From positions 1 to 64,000 of the forward strand of contig JANTQF010000020.1 in assembly GCA_032988165.1 (NCBI GenBank): 64,000 bases of DNA, in the 5' to 3' direction. A program made the position numbers and the translations under genes. This DNA is from Emmonsiellopsis sp. PD_33. Taxonomy: Eukaryota; Ascomycota; Eurotiomycetes; Onygenales; Ajellomycetaceae. Below are positions 32,470 through 44,699 of the stretch, piece by piece (position 1 is the stretch's first letter; the number at the start of each line of letters is the position of its first letter). The notes below the pieces were generated by a model, which worked only from the letters and a program-made list of their open reading frames with translations, was not told the origin of the DNA and did not search any database.

Positions 32470-33840
32470 ATGGCATTCCCTACCCAAGAAGATTTCACAA
32501 CCAATAAGAAGTGATTTCAGTATAATACCTTTAATAGTATAAGATATGTGGTTATGCAAGGTACTACAGTTTATATTCAGATATCTTCTTTAATATTACT
32601 AGTTTCTAACAGGCACATAGAATATAGCTGTAATCCTAATTGCTAAGCTTGCAGAATTAAATGGGAAATCCTTCTCTATTATTATTAATTTATCAAGTTA
32701 AATATCATGCTTGCATTCACCCTACATCACTAAGCTAAATACATTCAATCACTAGAAAATATAATTAATTAGTACAAGTATATATTTATTACCTTCAACA
32801 CCTAGTAATCATTGGAAATACTAACACAGAATGTAGAATAACATTTTGAATATAATAAACTCTTTTTAAAGTCATTATATAATCTGCACTCTAAGTTGCT
32901 ATAAAAATACTTCAATAGGTTCTTTAATTCTCTTAGTGAGTAACTCTATAGTGAATGGAACTTCCCATGATTTCATCATCTAAGAAAGACACTATTTAAT
33001 TGGCTAAACTACATTAAGGATGCCTCTACAGTAATGAATTGTATTCATTAGGTTGGCAAGAAAGTAGTTAAGTTTTTATGAACTAAAATCAACATTTAGC
33101 TTCTATTCTACATTAAGTGTTCTAATTAATACAATTTTAGTAGCCTACAAATTATAGCATCTAATGCCTACAACAGACTGCAGCACAAAATGAATGAATA
33201 ATAGTATACTAAGTTAGCCTCTCAACAACTACTAGAAGTTAGTGTTTCAGTGTTGGATGAGTCCTCTAATGAAGAGCTAAATGAGCTCTTAGATCACAAT
33301 AAATATAGAGATAGATATTCTTTATATAGGCTATAGATGCTCTATAAGAAGGAGCATGAAGCTGAGGGCTTGCAGAGCTACTGAGGGAATTACTAGATCA
33401 CATATGTATAGGTAGGAATGGACTCTGATCAGGCAAACAAGCTACTTTCATAGAATATGAATATGTGAAAGAACCCTGTTAAAAAGAATCCTCTTTCATA
33501 TATAGTACTAGATAATGATATAGTAAGTAAAGAGATATTTATTTCATTATCTAAAATCATTATACTTACTCTAATACTTCATACTAAATCATTATTGATC
33601 ATTCACATAAAGAGGAATAATAAAGACTATAAAAATAGCCTTTCATTATATATTATTTACTTCATCTTGGTATTCTACATTTCTTTTGATTTGCAGTTAT
33701 GAAGAGGTTATAAGAATAGTTTCTTATAGAACTTGAATGACTATAGCACTTTTAATACTATCATCTTACTTTATTAATAAATAGTACATATATTTTTATA
33801 ATACTCTAATGCCATGGAAAGTTCAAACACAAAATAACCT
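32470..33840 (+). pseudogene. unidentified gene relic in the palindrome island
   Basis: ATG at 32470 opens MAFPTQEDFTTNKK, then after a TGA FQYNTFNSIRYVVMQGTTVY. Readable blocks continue: KTLFNWLNYIKDASTVMN near 33000, LASQQLLEVSVSVLDESSNE then LNELLDHNKYRDR near 33215-33310, MLYKKEHEAEGLQSY, VGMDSDQANKLLS and NPLSYIVLDNDI near 33500. Frame changes between blocks suggest introns or indels. The middle is acidic and helical. I recognise no domain. Its position at the left end, before the helicase and transposase, is reminiscent of an accessory DNA-binding gene in large DNA transposons, which is a guess. Confidence 0.4.
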
Positions 33841-34885
33841 TCTATTCTCCTATATGATCTTTACTGTGTTCTTAATTATATCATTTGATATTAGCAGCTA
33901 GCATCAGTTTATATGAATTCAAATAGTGGCCTGAGTAATCATTATAGGCAGGCCAGTAGCTACAGTCCTTAGCTTAAGCTAGAATAATATAAATATAGAA
34001 GACTCTCTCTACTACTAGTAGAGTATCAATCTTTACTGCAGTCTTAATACTAATCTTTCATACTAGTAGCTACTAGTGCCTATAAATTCAATCAATCTGA
34101 CTTATTCATTAGTGCTATTAGTCACAGGTGAGTAAGTTAGAGCCTACATTACTTAGCTTAAGCTCAGTTAGCATATACACATTCTTAACTCTCCTATTAT
34201 GACTTTAAACTCTCTTTCTTACTACCTCTTTAATAACCTTGCAGCTCTACCACATTCACAATTTCAATATCCTAATATGTTGATATGTTTGTTTCCCACC
34301 TCCTACATCTAAATTTACATGTGAGTACATAAAATACTAATTATTTATAATAAATATAGTGAAAAATTACACTGAAAGCCTCCATATACATACCTGCACC
34401 TATCTCCCTATTAATATTAAGATTAGTTATATTTTATGTTTGTGTGCTGAGTCAGCCTTCACACCAACAGGCACTTATTCATTTATAAACTAGTATGATA
34501 GGAGCTTAAGCTAAGATTATCACTTATTTCAGCTCTTTTCCTCCACACTTTCTGCTAAGCTAGCAACAATAGATACTTATCCATTTCTAGACTAATATCT
34601 TATAAGTTTAAGCTAAGATTATCACTTATCTTGCTGCTTCCTACTTCATACTCAGCATCAAGCTATTAAATTCAACCTTATTCTGACTTTCCATCAGGGC
34701 TTAGTTCATAATCATAGCACTAAAGAAAGTATGCATTCTAAAAACCTCTAACCCCAACAAATCATTTATACAATTAAAGTTTCCTGATATTAAGATAAAG
34801 CTTCTCAAAACTAATCAACTTTAGTTCTATTATTTACTTCTAATCAACTATTTTAATTTCATTACTATATCCTTCTTCATTGAAT
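33841..34885. other. non-coding interval with four palindromes
   Basis: Contains exact palindromes at 33971, 34155 and 34503 and a variant at 34605 (AAGTTTAAGCTAAG). The last two lie in a two-copy repeat (AGCTAAGATTATCACTTAT at 34508 and 34611). No convincing coding frame. Confidence 0.5.
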
Positions 34886-34889
34886 GACT

Positions 34890-37740
34890 CATCAAGTCTT
34901 CTGTTGACTAGATGCTAAAGTAGTTCCTCACTTTTCATAAGAAATTCTATAGTCACACTGGGCCTGATTACAAAAGCTATAGTAGGGTTGAAGTTAAACA
35001 TATTATAGCTCTTTATAATAATTCTAAGTTCAGGCACTAATGGCACAATACATTTACTGATGATAATCTTACACTTACTAAAGAGCACTTAAAGGCTGTC
35101 ATAGTAACTTATATACATATTATTAATATACTTGCACACTTAACCTCAGATAGTATTCATTTAGATCCTCATAACAATTTAGAACATCTTTTTATTCTTA
35201 CCTAATTAATTAAATTTATCTGTAAGTGTTCTGATATATACTTTAATCTAAATGATAATAAAGTAGAGAGCTCTAAGTACTAAATGAAACTCAAGTATTC
35301 CTTTAAAAATATTAATATCAACTAGAAATCATCAGACCTGAGCCTGTTAATTCAGTAATATAGAGAGATTAACCCTATATGTTACAAATTAAATAGTAAT
35401 GAGAGTACAGACACCAAGTAAAGTAATAATCTTAAGATAATTGAATCACAGGTTGCAGAACAGAGTATAATAACTATCAACTTTTTATAGCTTACTTTAG
35501 ATGAGGAAATTCAACTCATTATATATCTTACTTTTACTGTGTTTAACCTTTTTACTCTTTATAATAAATAAGTGCTTCAAAACATTCACTTGACTATTTT
35601 GATTGATCTAGCTAACACTATCAACTCTGCCCTACAGTAGGATAACAACTCAGACTCAGAGGATAACATGAAGAGAATTTCAAAGGAGATTAAAGAGTTA
35701 TTAAATTTAATAGATATTTAACCTCTTACATATGAAGAGTCTGCTGTTTCCCTTGAGCTTAACCTAAAGACTCTAATAATTAATAATTTTTTATTAATGC
35801 CATGGCAGATCACCAGCATTGCTATGATAGTAGAGATACTGAGACAGTAACACATTATGATCCTATCTGATCAGATGGGATTAGGTAAGATAATCTAAGT
35901 ATTAAAAGTACTCTATTTCATGAATCATCTCAATCTTACTACTAAATATCTACTAAACCTGATATTTGTTCCTTCACACTTGATATATATCTGAATAGAA
36001 GAGATTTAGAAACATTTTCCCAGTCATTTCAATCTCAAGGTCTTCTATTTGAATGTAGGTTCTAGTAGGATATTTAATACCTATAAATGTTTACTTATCA
36101 TTAAAGAGGGAGATCTCAGGTATTTAATGGCAAAAATTAATCCCATCAATCTAAATTCTGGCTGGATCCTTATAATCATGTCTTACTCAATATAGTTAAA
36201 GTGCATATTATACAGGCTTAGCTTAAGCTGAGCTCAGCTGCTCTCTACCCCTACTGCCACCTCTAATTCAAATGAAGACTTGACTGATATAATTTAGGTA
36301 TATTAAGAAATCAACCTAATAAGAGAGTTTATATAGTTATTATAGCTAAATAACACCTCATTCAGCATCATATTAATAGATGAGTCTCATACAGTTAAAA
36401 ACATGTAGATCTATATTCATTAAGTAATCTTATAAGTGCCTTGTCATAGGTGACTCTTCATCATCAGTACTTTAATGTTTAATTAGGCTATTAACCTGCT
36501 CAGTTCTTTATCACTATCATTCAATTTAGAGCTTATAGGCTCAATAAACTATCAGCTCATTAAAGATCCTCTGAGTGAGTATTAATGAGCTAGTAACTGT
36601 GACACCAATAATATGCATATACTTGACCTCATATTATTCTATAAATTATTCTCCTCTGATGGAACTCTACTTCATACCCATGCACTAAACAGTATCCTCA
36701 AGATCCTTAATTAGATTATACTCTAACAAACAATAAGATTAGCTATATTAACTACAATCAAAGAAGATCTATCTACTTATAGTAATATAGTTATTATTAG
36801 TAGTCATATTCCACATTATATCATCATTACTGTTGATTGCTATTTCTAGATGAAATAATTAGCTAAATACTACAGTATTTATAGCAGTTTAGCTCTCTAC
36901 CTTCAGATCAAGAGTTCTACTTCTGCCAGAGATAATAAGCTATCATCTCTAAATAATATTATAAATATTTAGGTTAGTAAGTTTAACATATCAGTTTACT
37001 AGCAGCTCTAGCATGCAGTCTTCTTTATTATACTTCTATATCTTTTCTATACAACATCCATCAAGAAGGAAGGAAATCTTGCTAGTAATATCAATAGATG
37101 ACAACAGAAGATAGGTAATAATACTTTATAGTTCTTATTAAGAGTAATTATTAACCTATTAATTTCCTTTCTTCTACCTGATTAATCTTGAGTGGCAAGC
37201 CTACTCTGCTGCTTGATGCCCAAGTTTCCCTATTTACTATCCATTATGAATGAGGTAGTTATTAAGTCTTAATGAGAACTACTTATTTTTCTTCATTTCC
37301 TAATACCTTAGTACCAGATCAAGCTATTTACCTTATTATTTAATATTGAAGTTGGTGTGATCAAGTCATCCATGCCTAGGCATAAACATGCAGAGGTTAT
37401 TAAGAACTTTAATGACTCTCATCATATAATGAAGGTATTAATCTTAGATTATAGAACTAGTGTAATAGGCCTTAACTTATATTACACTTATTTCAATGTG
37501 ATTCTACTAGAATCACCTATAAATAGTAATAATATTCTTTAAGCTCTCCATTACATCCATCACATTAACTAGGTCTGGCTACAATAGATATAGATACTTT
37601 CCACTGCCAATTCATTTAATAGATATATTGAAGCTAAGGCTTTAATAAAGTTTACTTCTTAGCTCATTACACAGGAGCCAGCTACTTTTGCAGATTTAAC
37701 TACTAAGCTTAGCTTAAACTAAGATGAGTATGTCTCATCT
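34890..37740 (+). pseudogene. SNF2-family helicase relic
   Basis: A long plus-strand relic. The N-terminal part (34890-35750) is unplaced but coding-like (NNLEHLFILT, ISKEIKELLNLIDI). The ATPase core has Walker A at 35869 (DQMGLGKII, normally GLGKT), FVPSHLIYI, the DESH motif II at 36379-36390, and a helicase C lobe with IKSSMPRHKHAEVIKNF (37345-37410), ILDYRTSVIGLNLYYTYFNV, and ALHYIHHIN.VWLQ at motif VI, where Arg residues have become Tyr or His. SNF2 enzymes move along DNA and remodel chromatin or protein-DNA complexes. Length of the ATPase part (about 1.9 kb) fits the family. Many TAG/TAA/TGA stops show it is dead. Confidence 0.75.
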
Positions 37741-39480
37741 TCTGATCCTCAAAAACTTGAGTGTGCAATTAAATAGAGAGTAGTAAACTATATATAATAA
37801 ATGTTCAGCTAACAGGAGTCCCAGCTGCATTAGAGAAATATTAAGAACCTTAGCCTAAGTGTCACCTAAATTAATGCCTTGAAACAGTTAAATGCTACAG
37901 TAACATTAAATTCTATTACTTATTCTAAGAAAATACTTTTCATCTACTTATCTTCTAGAATTTCTCTGACACCTATATGTCCTGTTTCTCCTGATTTAAG
38001 TCTATTAAGATATTCTATTAGTATTTAACATCCTCAAACCTCTATCTGCACTCTAGCCCCTAATAATGATGTTAGTAATTCTAGCCCTAGAATAGATTCA
38101 TTAATGTCAGATTTATCCTCATCTTCCCTCTTAATTCTAAGTTCCTCTTCAGGCCTCTTCCACTACCATTACTCTCTATTAGTCCCAAGTGACAGTAAAC
38201 CTTCTTCAGCTAAAAGAGTAAAATTGACATAAGATAGTTTAATAGGTAGTTCATTTACTCATTCTATCTGTTACAATCTAACTCACTTATCTCATCAGAA
38301 GTTTAACTAAGTTGCTGACCAAGTTCAACCTACTCCTATTATAATTTCACTAGGCTTAAGCTGAGCTTTCTTTACTATATTGCCTGTCTTCTTTTTTTTA
38401 GTAATGGTTTTTTGTGTGCTTTTCCTAGTCAGTTTGTTATGTAAAAGAAATAGCTTTGATTTTCAAATTATTTAAAAATGTTTTCATAGGTACTCAGTAA
38501 TTACTGCCAAGCTTAAGTTAAGCTTTATTATTATAATATTCTTTCCCACCTGTCTTACAAGTCATTCCTCCTAGCACTTTAGCTAATTACTAGTGGTTTG
38601 TCTTTGCTTTTCAAATTGTTTAAAAGTGTGGCTATACATACTCAGCTTAAGCTGAGTTCTATCCACATGTTAACTCCTCTACCTCTATTTTTCTGATTTC
38701 TTTAATAGTACTCAATCTAGTTAGTATGCTAAAAATTTATTCTCAGATGATTTAATTTGCACATTCAGATTTACAACTTCATACTCTTAATAGGAAATAG
38801 AAATACATTTACTATACTATTCAGCCTTCATAATCAACATCAAGTACTAACTCTCTAATTATAAAGAACTCTACTTATACATATGCTTATTTATACTGTT
38901 GAAGACCTATCAATAGTTAGAGTAATCTAAGTTATTATTAATAGAAATGTACAGTAGCAATTTAAGTATAATAAAAAGTATTAGAAATAATATTAACTAT
39001 CAGTGCATTCATTACTCATTTACTCATATCTATTTAATTTCTCACTAAATATACTCTTATAGCTCTATCATCTAATAGACTATCATCAGCACCCAGGGCA
39101 GATAGAGTAGACTTGAACCTAGTTGAGACTTCCAGTACTATTATATTTAACTCAGACCCTATAGATATGAAACTCCCTTCAGAAAACCCTGATATAGATA
39201 TTATTATATTATTAGCTTAAGCTAAGCTCTGTACTCCCCTTCTGACAGCAGGTTTATCTAAGTTCCTATTAGAGATAATACTAACTAATGGTATCTATCT
39301 ACTAGGAATAAAATATAAATGCAGAGGCAGCCTTCTTTATTTCTTTACTACTACTACAAGCTATATAAACCTCAGTTTCAAATGCCTATATTATTACATA
39401 TGAATCTCTCTTAAAACAACCAGCTGATTGCCTAGTTCCTAGTTGTTTTAATATGATATCTGATGTCTCTACTAGAATAA
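37741..39480. other. intergenic stretch between helicase and transposase relics
   Basis: 37790-38240 is Ser/Leu/Pro-rich in plus-strand translation and could be a 3' part of the helicase gene. 38400-38660 contains a two-copy repeat of about 130 bp, each ending in a palindrome-like site (GCCAAGCTTAAGTTAAG and ACTCAGCTTAAGCTGAG). An exact palindrome lies at 39214. I cannot name a gene here. Confidence 0.4.
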
Positions 39481-39499
39481 TAACAGCCTAGTATGAGAG

Positions 39500-42312
39500 C
39501 TTTAAAAGTAAGGTAGAATATGATATTACATAGTTCTTTCTGAATAATAGACTTTCAAGTGAGACTATCAATTGATTTCTCACATCACCCTATCTTTATA
39601 CTATCACTAATGGACTCTTCTTTCATACTACCCAACAGTTCTATAATATCATCAATGGGGGCTTAATAACTAACAATGCATAAAGTAATGAATTTATTGA
39701 TACTCTAATTTTTATAACATCTATCAATAGAATTATAATTAAAGCCACTCTCTCTTACTAGAGAGTAAATAATATTATTTATTAATTACTTAGACATCTT
39801 CCATTCAAGAACATCCTACAGTATGTATCTATATAACAGTTCTCAGAGTTAAATCAACAAATATATACTGAAATGCATACAGCCAACTAGTAATAGAATA
39901 TACAATGAAAATTTCTAGCCTCTTCCACACTAATTTCATTGATCTTTGCATCTGATAAGATACAGCTCTTCATGCATCATAGGGATCAGGTATCTTGGCC
40001 TATTTACTTTACCATTAGAAATCTTCCACATAAAATTTACTGTGCATAAAAGACAATTAGTCTTCAGAAGATCATCTATCTTCCTATTATTAAGAAGATT
40101 GATTATATCATAAAGATCAGGCTTTATCATGCTTGTATGGCTGAGATACTTAAACATAAGTCTTACTATTAATATCCCACTGGTAGGTACTAATAATGCC
40201 ATAGCTATTGAGATCTTAGGTATGACTGGCATGTTTGTTAAATGTGCTGATAGTTATATTTAATACTACTTTCTAGTATTAGCTAAATTTATAGCTGACT
40301 ATGAAGAGCAAATCTTAATTACTAATATAAAAAATAATAGATATTATTTAATTTGTTTTATTTCCTCTTCAGAGTGTCAAGATCTATTAAAAGTCTTTTC
40401 AACACACACATATAGGTAGATGTAGGATCAGATTTAGTAGCAGTAGAATGATTCCTTATCTATTAATTTTAATATAATAATCTATAATATTAACTTCTTT
40501 ATCTGATGCCACCCACAAATTAATATTTATGAAGTGATGATGATTAATATTCTCCACCAGTTACTTAAAAGTATAGTTTAGTATTTAGTTAAATGGCTTT
40601 AGGAAATAATGGTGGACCTTATCAAACCTACATGATAAATTAAGAATTAGGAAGCCCTATTAATGTCTCAAGCAGATAGAATTAAACAGCTTGATGACTA
40701 ATTTAATTATATTTCTTACTACTTAGATCTTTAGCATTTTATCAACTTCAGCTACTTTAAATAGTGGTTTAAATTACAGTGCAAGACTCTATCATAACAG
40801 TTAATTTTAGTTATCACTTCTTTACTGCTCCATCATTTGCAACCTACCCTTCTATATGCTCATACTGTGGTTGACTTTCTATTCTGTGTATAGTACTACT
40901 CTCATGATGATAAAATCCTGAGATACTTAGAGAATACTTTAAAATGGATTGATACTCTTAAATAGGTATTTCATCATTATTATATACTTTATAAGAAATA
41001 TTACCTATATAAAGTTAGCTACTTCAACTTTATGAAATTTTATGTTCTTGTCTACTATATCAAGTTCATTCATAAATACAGAACCCTGGATGGCTTTGAT
41101 ACTGAGTACAGTGAGATTAGCTATAAATATTATATAAAGGCCTATTACTGTAATACTAACAAATGTGTTGGCAACAAATAGCAGCTGATCAAACACAGTT
41201 AGTAGCATATATATATATTAAAGTTAGAGAATACATTACTTCATACTAATATTATTAGCTTAAGTACACTTACAGCTAAAGATCAACTTGGAATAAAGCT
41301 TATTACTGCATTAATAGTTATAAACTTACAGAAAATATTATAGCATCCATTAGGAGTAGATTACTACTAATCACTGGTATATCATATCACAACAGTGAGA
41401 GAGATAGTTAAGAGACTGGGTTATATCAAGAAGGTTTTTCTGAATATATTGCTAGTTTATATTGTAGATAGGTATTTTCAGCTTACTAGTATAAAGAATT
41501 AACACTCCACATTGCAATTAATACTTGACTATCACATACAGGTACATGAATCAGTCACTACATGGAAACAGGATAGGCAAGATCCATCTAACATAGATCA
41601 CCTTGTTAAGAAGAAGATTCAATGCACACCTGCATAATAAGAAGTACTTGACAGGTGACAGTGAGATTATGTCTGATTGACTGATGAAAAGACTGATAAT
41701 AGGAATAAGACAAAAGATATATCTTTTTAAGGGTAGATGATTGATCAGCTCTTACTGATATTAATTATGATTGATTCTAATGTTTAAGTGAAGAAGGATA
41801 GAAGGATCTCCAACTGAAATGAGAATATATGCTATACTGGGGCACTTATTAATATACTCTAATTGTGTTCCAGGAAGCCATATAATGTCCATGGCATGTA
41901 TGAAGTGGAGATATATACAGACTCAGAGCCTAATTTATTAGATAATAATCCAGGTTGCCTATAGAAGCATCATTTCTATCCAGTGGAAATTATACAGTGA
42001 GATACTCACCTTATTCCAATATAGCTTAGTAATATGCATGTGGGATCCTCCACCAAACAATTCTATATCAATAATTATATTAACTGAAATCAATACAATA
42101 ATTTGTATAGTGAAATGTAGTTAAAAGATGGACTTCAGACAGTAAATAAGTGATTAACCCAGTTAAAAGCTAGTATTAAAGAGAAAGTGGAAGATGAAGA
42201 AAGTAATATGAATGAGAAGAATGAGGAGGATGATAACTTAAATAAAGATAATATTTTAAATGAATTGAATAGTGATTTAGACAGCAGTTTGATAGATTCA
42301 GATGATAAATAG
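39500..42312 (+). pseudogene. Plavaka-like (CACTA-superfamily) transposase relic
   Basis: Plus-strand relic. Diagnostic run near 39990-40240: DQVSWPIYFTIRNLPHKIY, IISLQKIIYLPIIKK, RLYHACMAEILK, matching the 'W-P-v-Y-x-T-I-G-N-i-p', 'AyLP' and 'LFH.CM..lL.Pl' pattern of Plavaka transposases. Later (40950-41180): KYYLYKVSYFNFMKFYVLVYY, then KYRTLDGFDTEYSEISYKYY and YCNTNK (41095-41115 encodes FDTEYSE), matching the family's KLH...Y....G..D.f.TE.SE..H block. The protein ends in an acidic tail (SDLDSSLIDSDDK, stop TAG 42310-42312). It would have catalysed DNA cut-and-paste. The N-terminal zinc-finger region is not clear. Confidence 0.65.
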
Positions 42313-43060
42313 TAAGAAATTATAGAGAATATATTTCTTAGCTTAAACTAGCAGGTAGGAAAGGAACACATTCCTCAGCTTAAGTTAAGTAAGATAATTT
42401 AGCTTAAGCTAAGGAATGTGCTTCTCTCAACTGGCATGCAGGCTAAAGTCTTATTTAAGTATTCTACTAGCTTAAGCTGAGAAATGTGCTCTAGTCCTAC
42501 CTGCTAGCTTATACTGAGGAATGTGCTATTATTTGAGTTATAATGCATACTGGTATTTATTTAAGTAGATTGGTAAAAAAAAATAAGTAACTATATGCTT
42601 GAGTTCAAACTCAGGTCATCACCTTAAGGGGTGATTGAATCACATAACTTCCATGTTCATATAGATCAGTTAGCTACTAGGGTTAATGAATTTATGAGAA
42701 TGATTCTAATAGATTAATTATACAAGTATCTATACATCTATTACTGTTTGGTATTACTTATCTAGATAGCTTATTTTTTGACTAAAACATATTAAATCTT
42801 AATAATATGATGTGATCTCATTGTGAAATATATCACAAGTTCTATTGAAAAGCTAATGCATGCTAAATACATGAGTTTCAGTAGTAGGATTATGTGGCTG
42901 TGATGTGATGACACACTTGATTATAGGTGTGATAAAATATATATATAATTTATACCCCCTACTAGTAGCTAATATTTACTACTACTATAGCAATGCCACA
43001 TCAACCAGTTTATATAACACCCACTGATAGATGGCAACTTAAACAAAGTCATAAGAGCTA
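42313..43060. other. palindrome cluster and spacer
   Basis: 42340-42530 holds four palindrome-family sites, each followed or preceded by GGAATGTGCT or its reverse (AAGGAACACATTCC), making a set of imperfect inverted repeats. The rest is AT-rich, without coding signal. A tRNA-like fold at 42591-42664 is listed separately. Confidence 0.55.
42591..42664 (-). ncRNA. tRNA-like fold of 74 nt (doubtful)
   Basis: On the minus strand the 74-nt segment begins CTATATG and ends CATATAG, a perfect 7-bp acceptor-like stem. At tRNA spacing from the 3' end it has a T-loop-like TTTGAAC (TTCGAAC after C-to-T). A hairpin ATCACC/GGTGAT sits where the anticodon arm would be, but its loop is 6 nt and the D-arm region has no A-box. 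It may be a degenerate tRNA, a tRNA-derived SINE end, or coincidence. Confidence 0.2.
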
Positions 43061-43069
43061 GCTATAAAA

Positions 43070-43490
43070 ACACATTATAGGGCTGTAATGTCACATCTTC
43101 ATCCAGATCCCCTCTAGAGTAATTGAAGGGATCTGAATAGTGACTTTTTAAATCTGCATGTATTATACTAACAGCCTAATAGGGGTTCAAACCTAATAGA
43201 GAGTAGTATGAACTCTATATTTTATTTTATAGTAGTAGTATTAATCCTCCAGGGTGACCTAGTTTAAGCTACAGAATGAGTTAGCTATAAAAACATACTT
43301 TAAGATCATACTAACATCATCATCCTTATCAGTATCAAATTGATTATACTGAGAAGGAAGATAACTTTTTACTGCATAGAATATAATAGCTTAGGATTTA
43401 AATCTAGTTAAGTGTAGCATGAATTTTATATTTTATTTCATAGTAGTAGTATTAACCCTCCACTGGCAGAGCAGTCTGGCTTAAGCTGAG
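43070..43490. repeat. two-copy tandem repeat with B-box-like site, about 195 bp unit
   Basis: Both units start AGAGCTAGCTATAAAAACA or GAGTTAGCTATAAAAACA. Both contain a site resembling a pol III B-box (AGGGGTTCAAACCT at 43185; its decayed form AGGATTTAAATCT at 43391). Both then have TTTTATTTTATAGTAGTAGTATTAA, and end in a palindrome-family site (GTTTAAGCT, GGCTTAAGCTGAG). Differences are mainly transitions. Confidence 0.6.
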
Positions 43491-43940
43491 AGATGTGGTT
43501 TAAGTCCTTACACTATATATAGTGAGATCAATATTTCTTTAACTCAGACATATCAGAACTACCAAGTCTATAGATATATTACTATCATATGTTTACTACT
43601 AATATAATCTAACATTCATTGTGCCTTCAAATGTTATCACTATTTTTTATAGATATATATAAGTTAAGCATTCATTTCATCCTTACTACATAATTAAACA
43701 GCATGATATTATAGAGCATACTATGTAAGTAAATAGTGCTCAAAATTAAGGCATTCTTAAAGGTTGATAGTATAGCATATTATGATATATATACATCATT
43801 GAAGAGGGGGATAGCAAGGTATAGGCTTCTGGGTTTAAATTTATAAAGAGAGTAAAGTAAGAGGAAACTACCACTAATATTCAAGTATGTATATGAGAGC
43901 CACTCTCAGATATTCTAAAATATCCCATCAGCAGCCAGGA
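43491..43940. other. AT-rich DNA without recognisable gene
   Basis: No palindromes and no readable frame. GGGTTTAAATT at 43830 resembles a decayed B-box, but no A-box lies at a suitable distance. Confidence 0.3.
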
Positions 43941-43949
43941 ATAATTGCC

Positions 43950-44620
43950 TGGATGCTATAGCTCAGTGGTACAAGAACAACCAGAGATGATGCAAGTCAT
44001 AGAGGAATAAGAGGTTGCTTGATAGCACTGTGACTGTTAATAAAAGTAATGATTATATATTAGTGAATAGCTAACTAGAGGATTAGAACAGTATTATCAA
44101 CCTTCAAAGATAAGAGGAAGACTTAAAGGAGAGAGTTCTAATAAGATAATGTGCTCAGCAGATAATGATATACAATTTTGAAATAGATTTAGAAGTAATA
44201 TGTCTAGTTGATGATTTAATACTAGAGACAGATGATAAGAAGACTTAGAAAGGAAATAATTTGAACTGTGTACTATTAAGCTTTCTTTATAAACTTATTA
44301 AAAGGAAGCTTTCAATAACCTACAATCAGTATAAAATATAGTATCTAGGCTTTAATCAGTTTGATCTGGTACAGATATGCAGTGAACATTCTTTTTAAAT
44401 AGCAATGAAAAAGATAGATACTCATGACTGGGAATAATATAAATTCTATGTCACTAGCAAGATGGAATAAATTGTTTTGAAGCTGGGTTTTTAGGTACAT
44501 ATACTGCAATTTATTGTCAATAATTACCAGTCAAAAAAGGCTAACTTGAACTTACTAGTGAAAAGGGGTACTCCTGTCTGCTGCTGATTGATGGATAAAG
44601 TGTTATATATAATTCTTTAT
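43950..44620 (+). pseudogene. unidentified coding relic in the palindrome island
   Basis: Plus-strand frame with scattered stops: EIDLEVICLVDDLILETDD, NNLNCVLLSFLYKLIKRKLS, GFNQFDLVQICSEHSF, IDTHDWEQYKFYVTSKME and NLNLLVKRGTPVCC. A possible intron at about 44602-44660 ends TTTACAG. Balanced composition and a readable frame suggest a real ancestral gene. I recognise no family. The TAGCTCAGTGGTA at 43960 looks like a tRNA A-box but has no partner box and falls at the start of this relic. Confidence 0.35.
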
Positions 44621-44699
44621 TTATCTTCTTACTTATTTAAATATAAACTTCACTTTACAGGTAAAGTTTATTAGTATTTCTCACACCTAAATTCTTTTT

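Noticed and set aside
39936..40232. 98-codon minus-strand open frame
   Set aside because: It lies antisense to the best-conserved part of the Plavaka-like transposase, whose plus-strand motifs explain the DNA better.
43955..43985. Possible tRNA from TAGCTCAGTGGTA
   Set aside because: The A-box matches, but no acceptor stem, anticodon arm or B-box follows at tRNA spacing.
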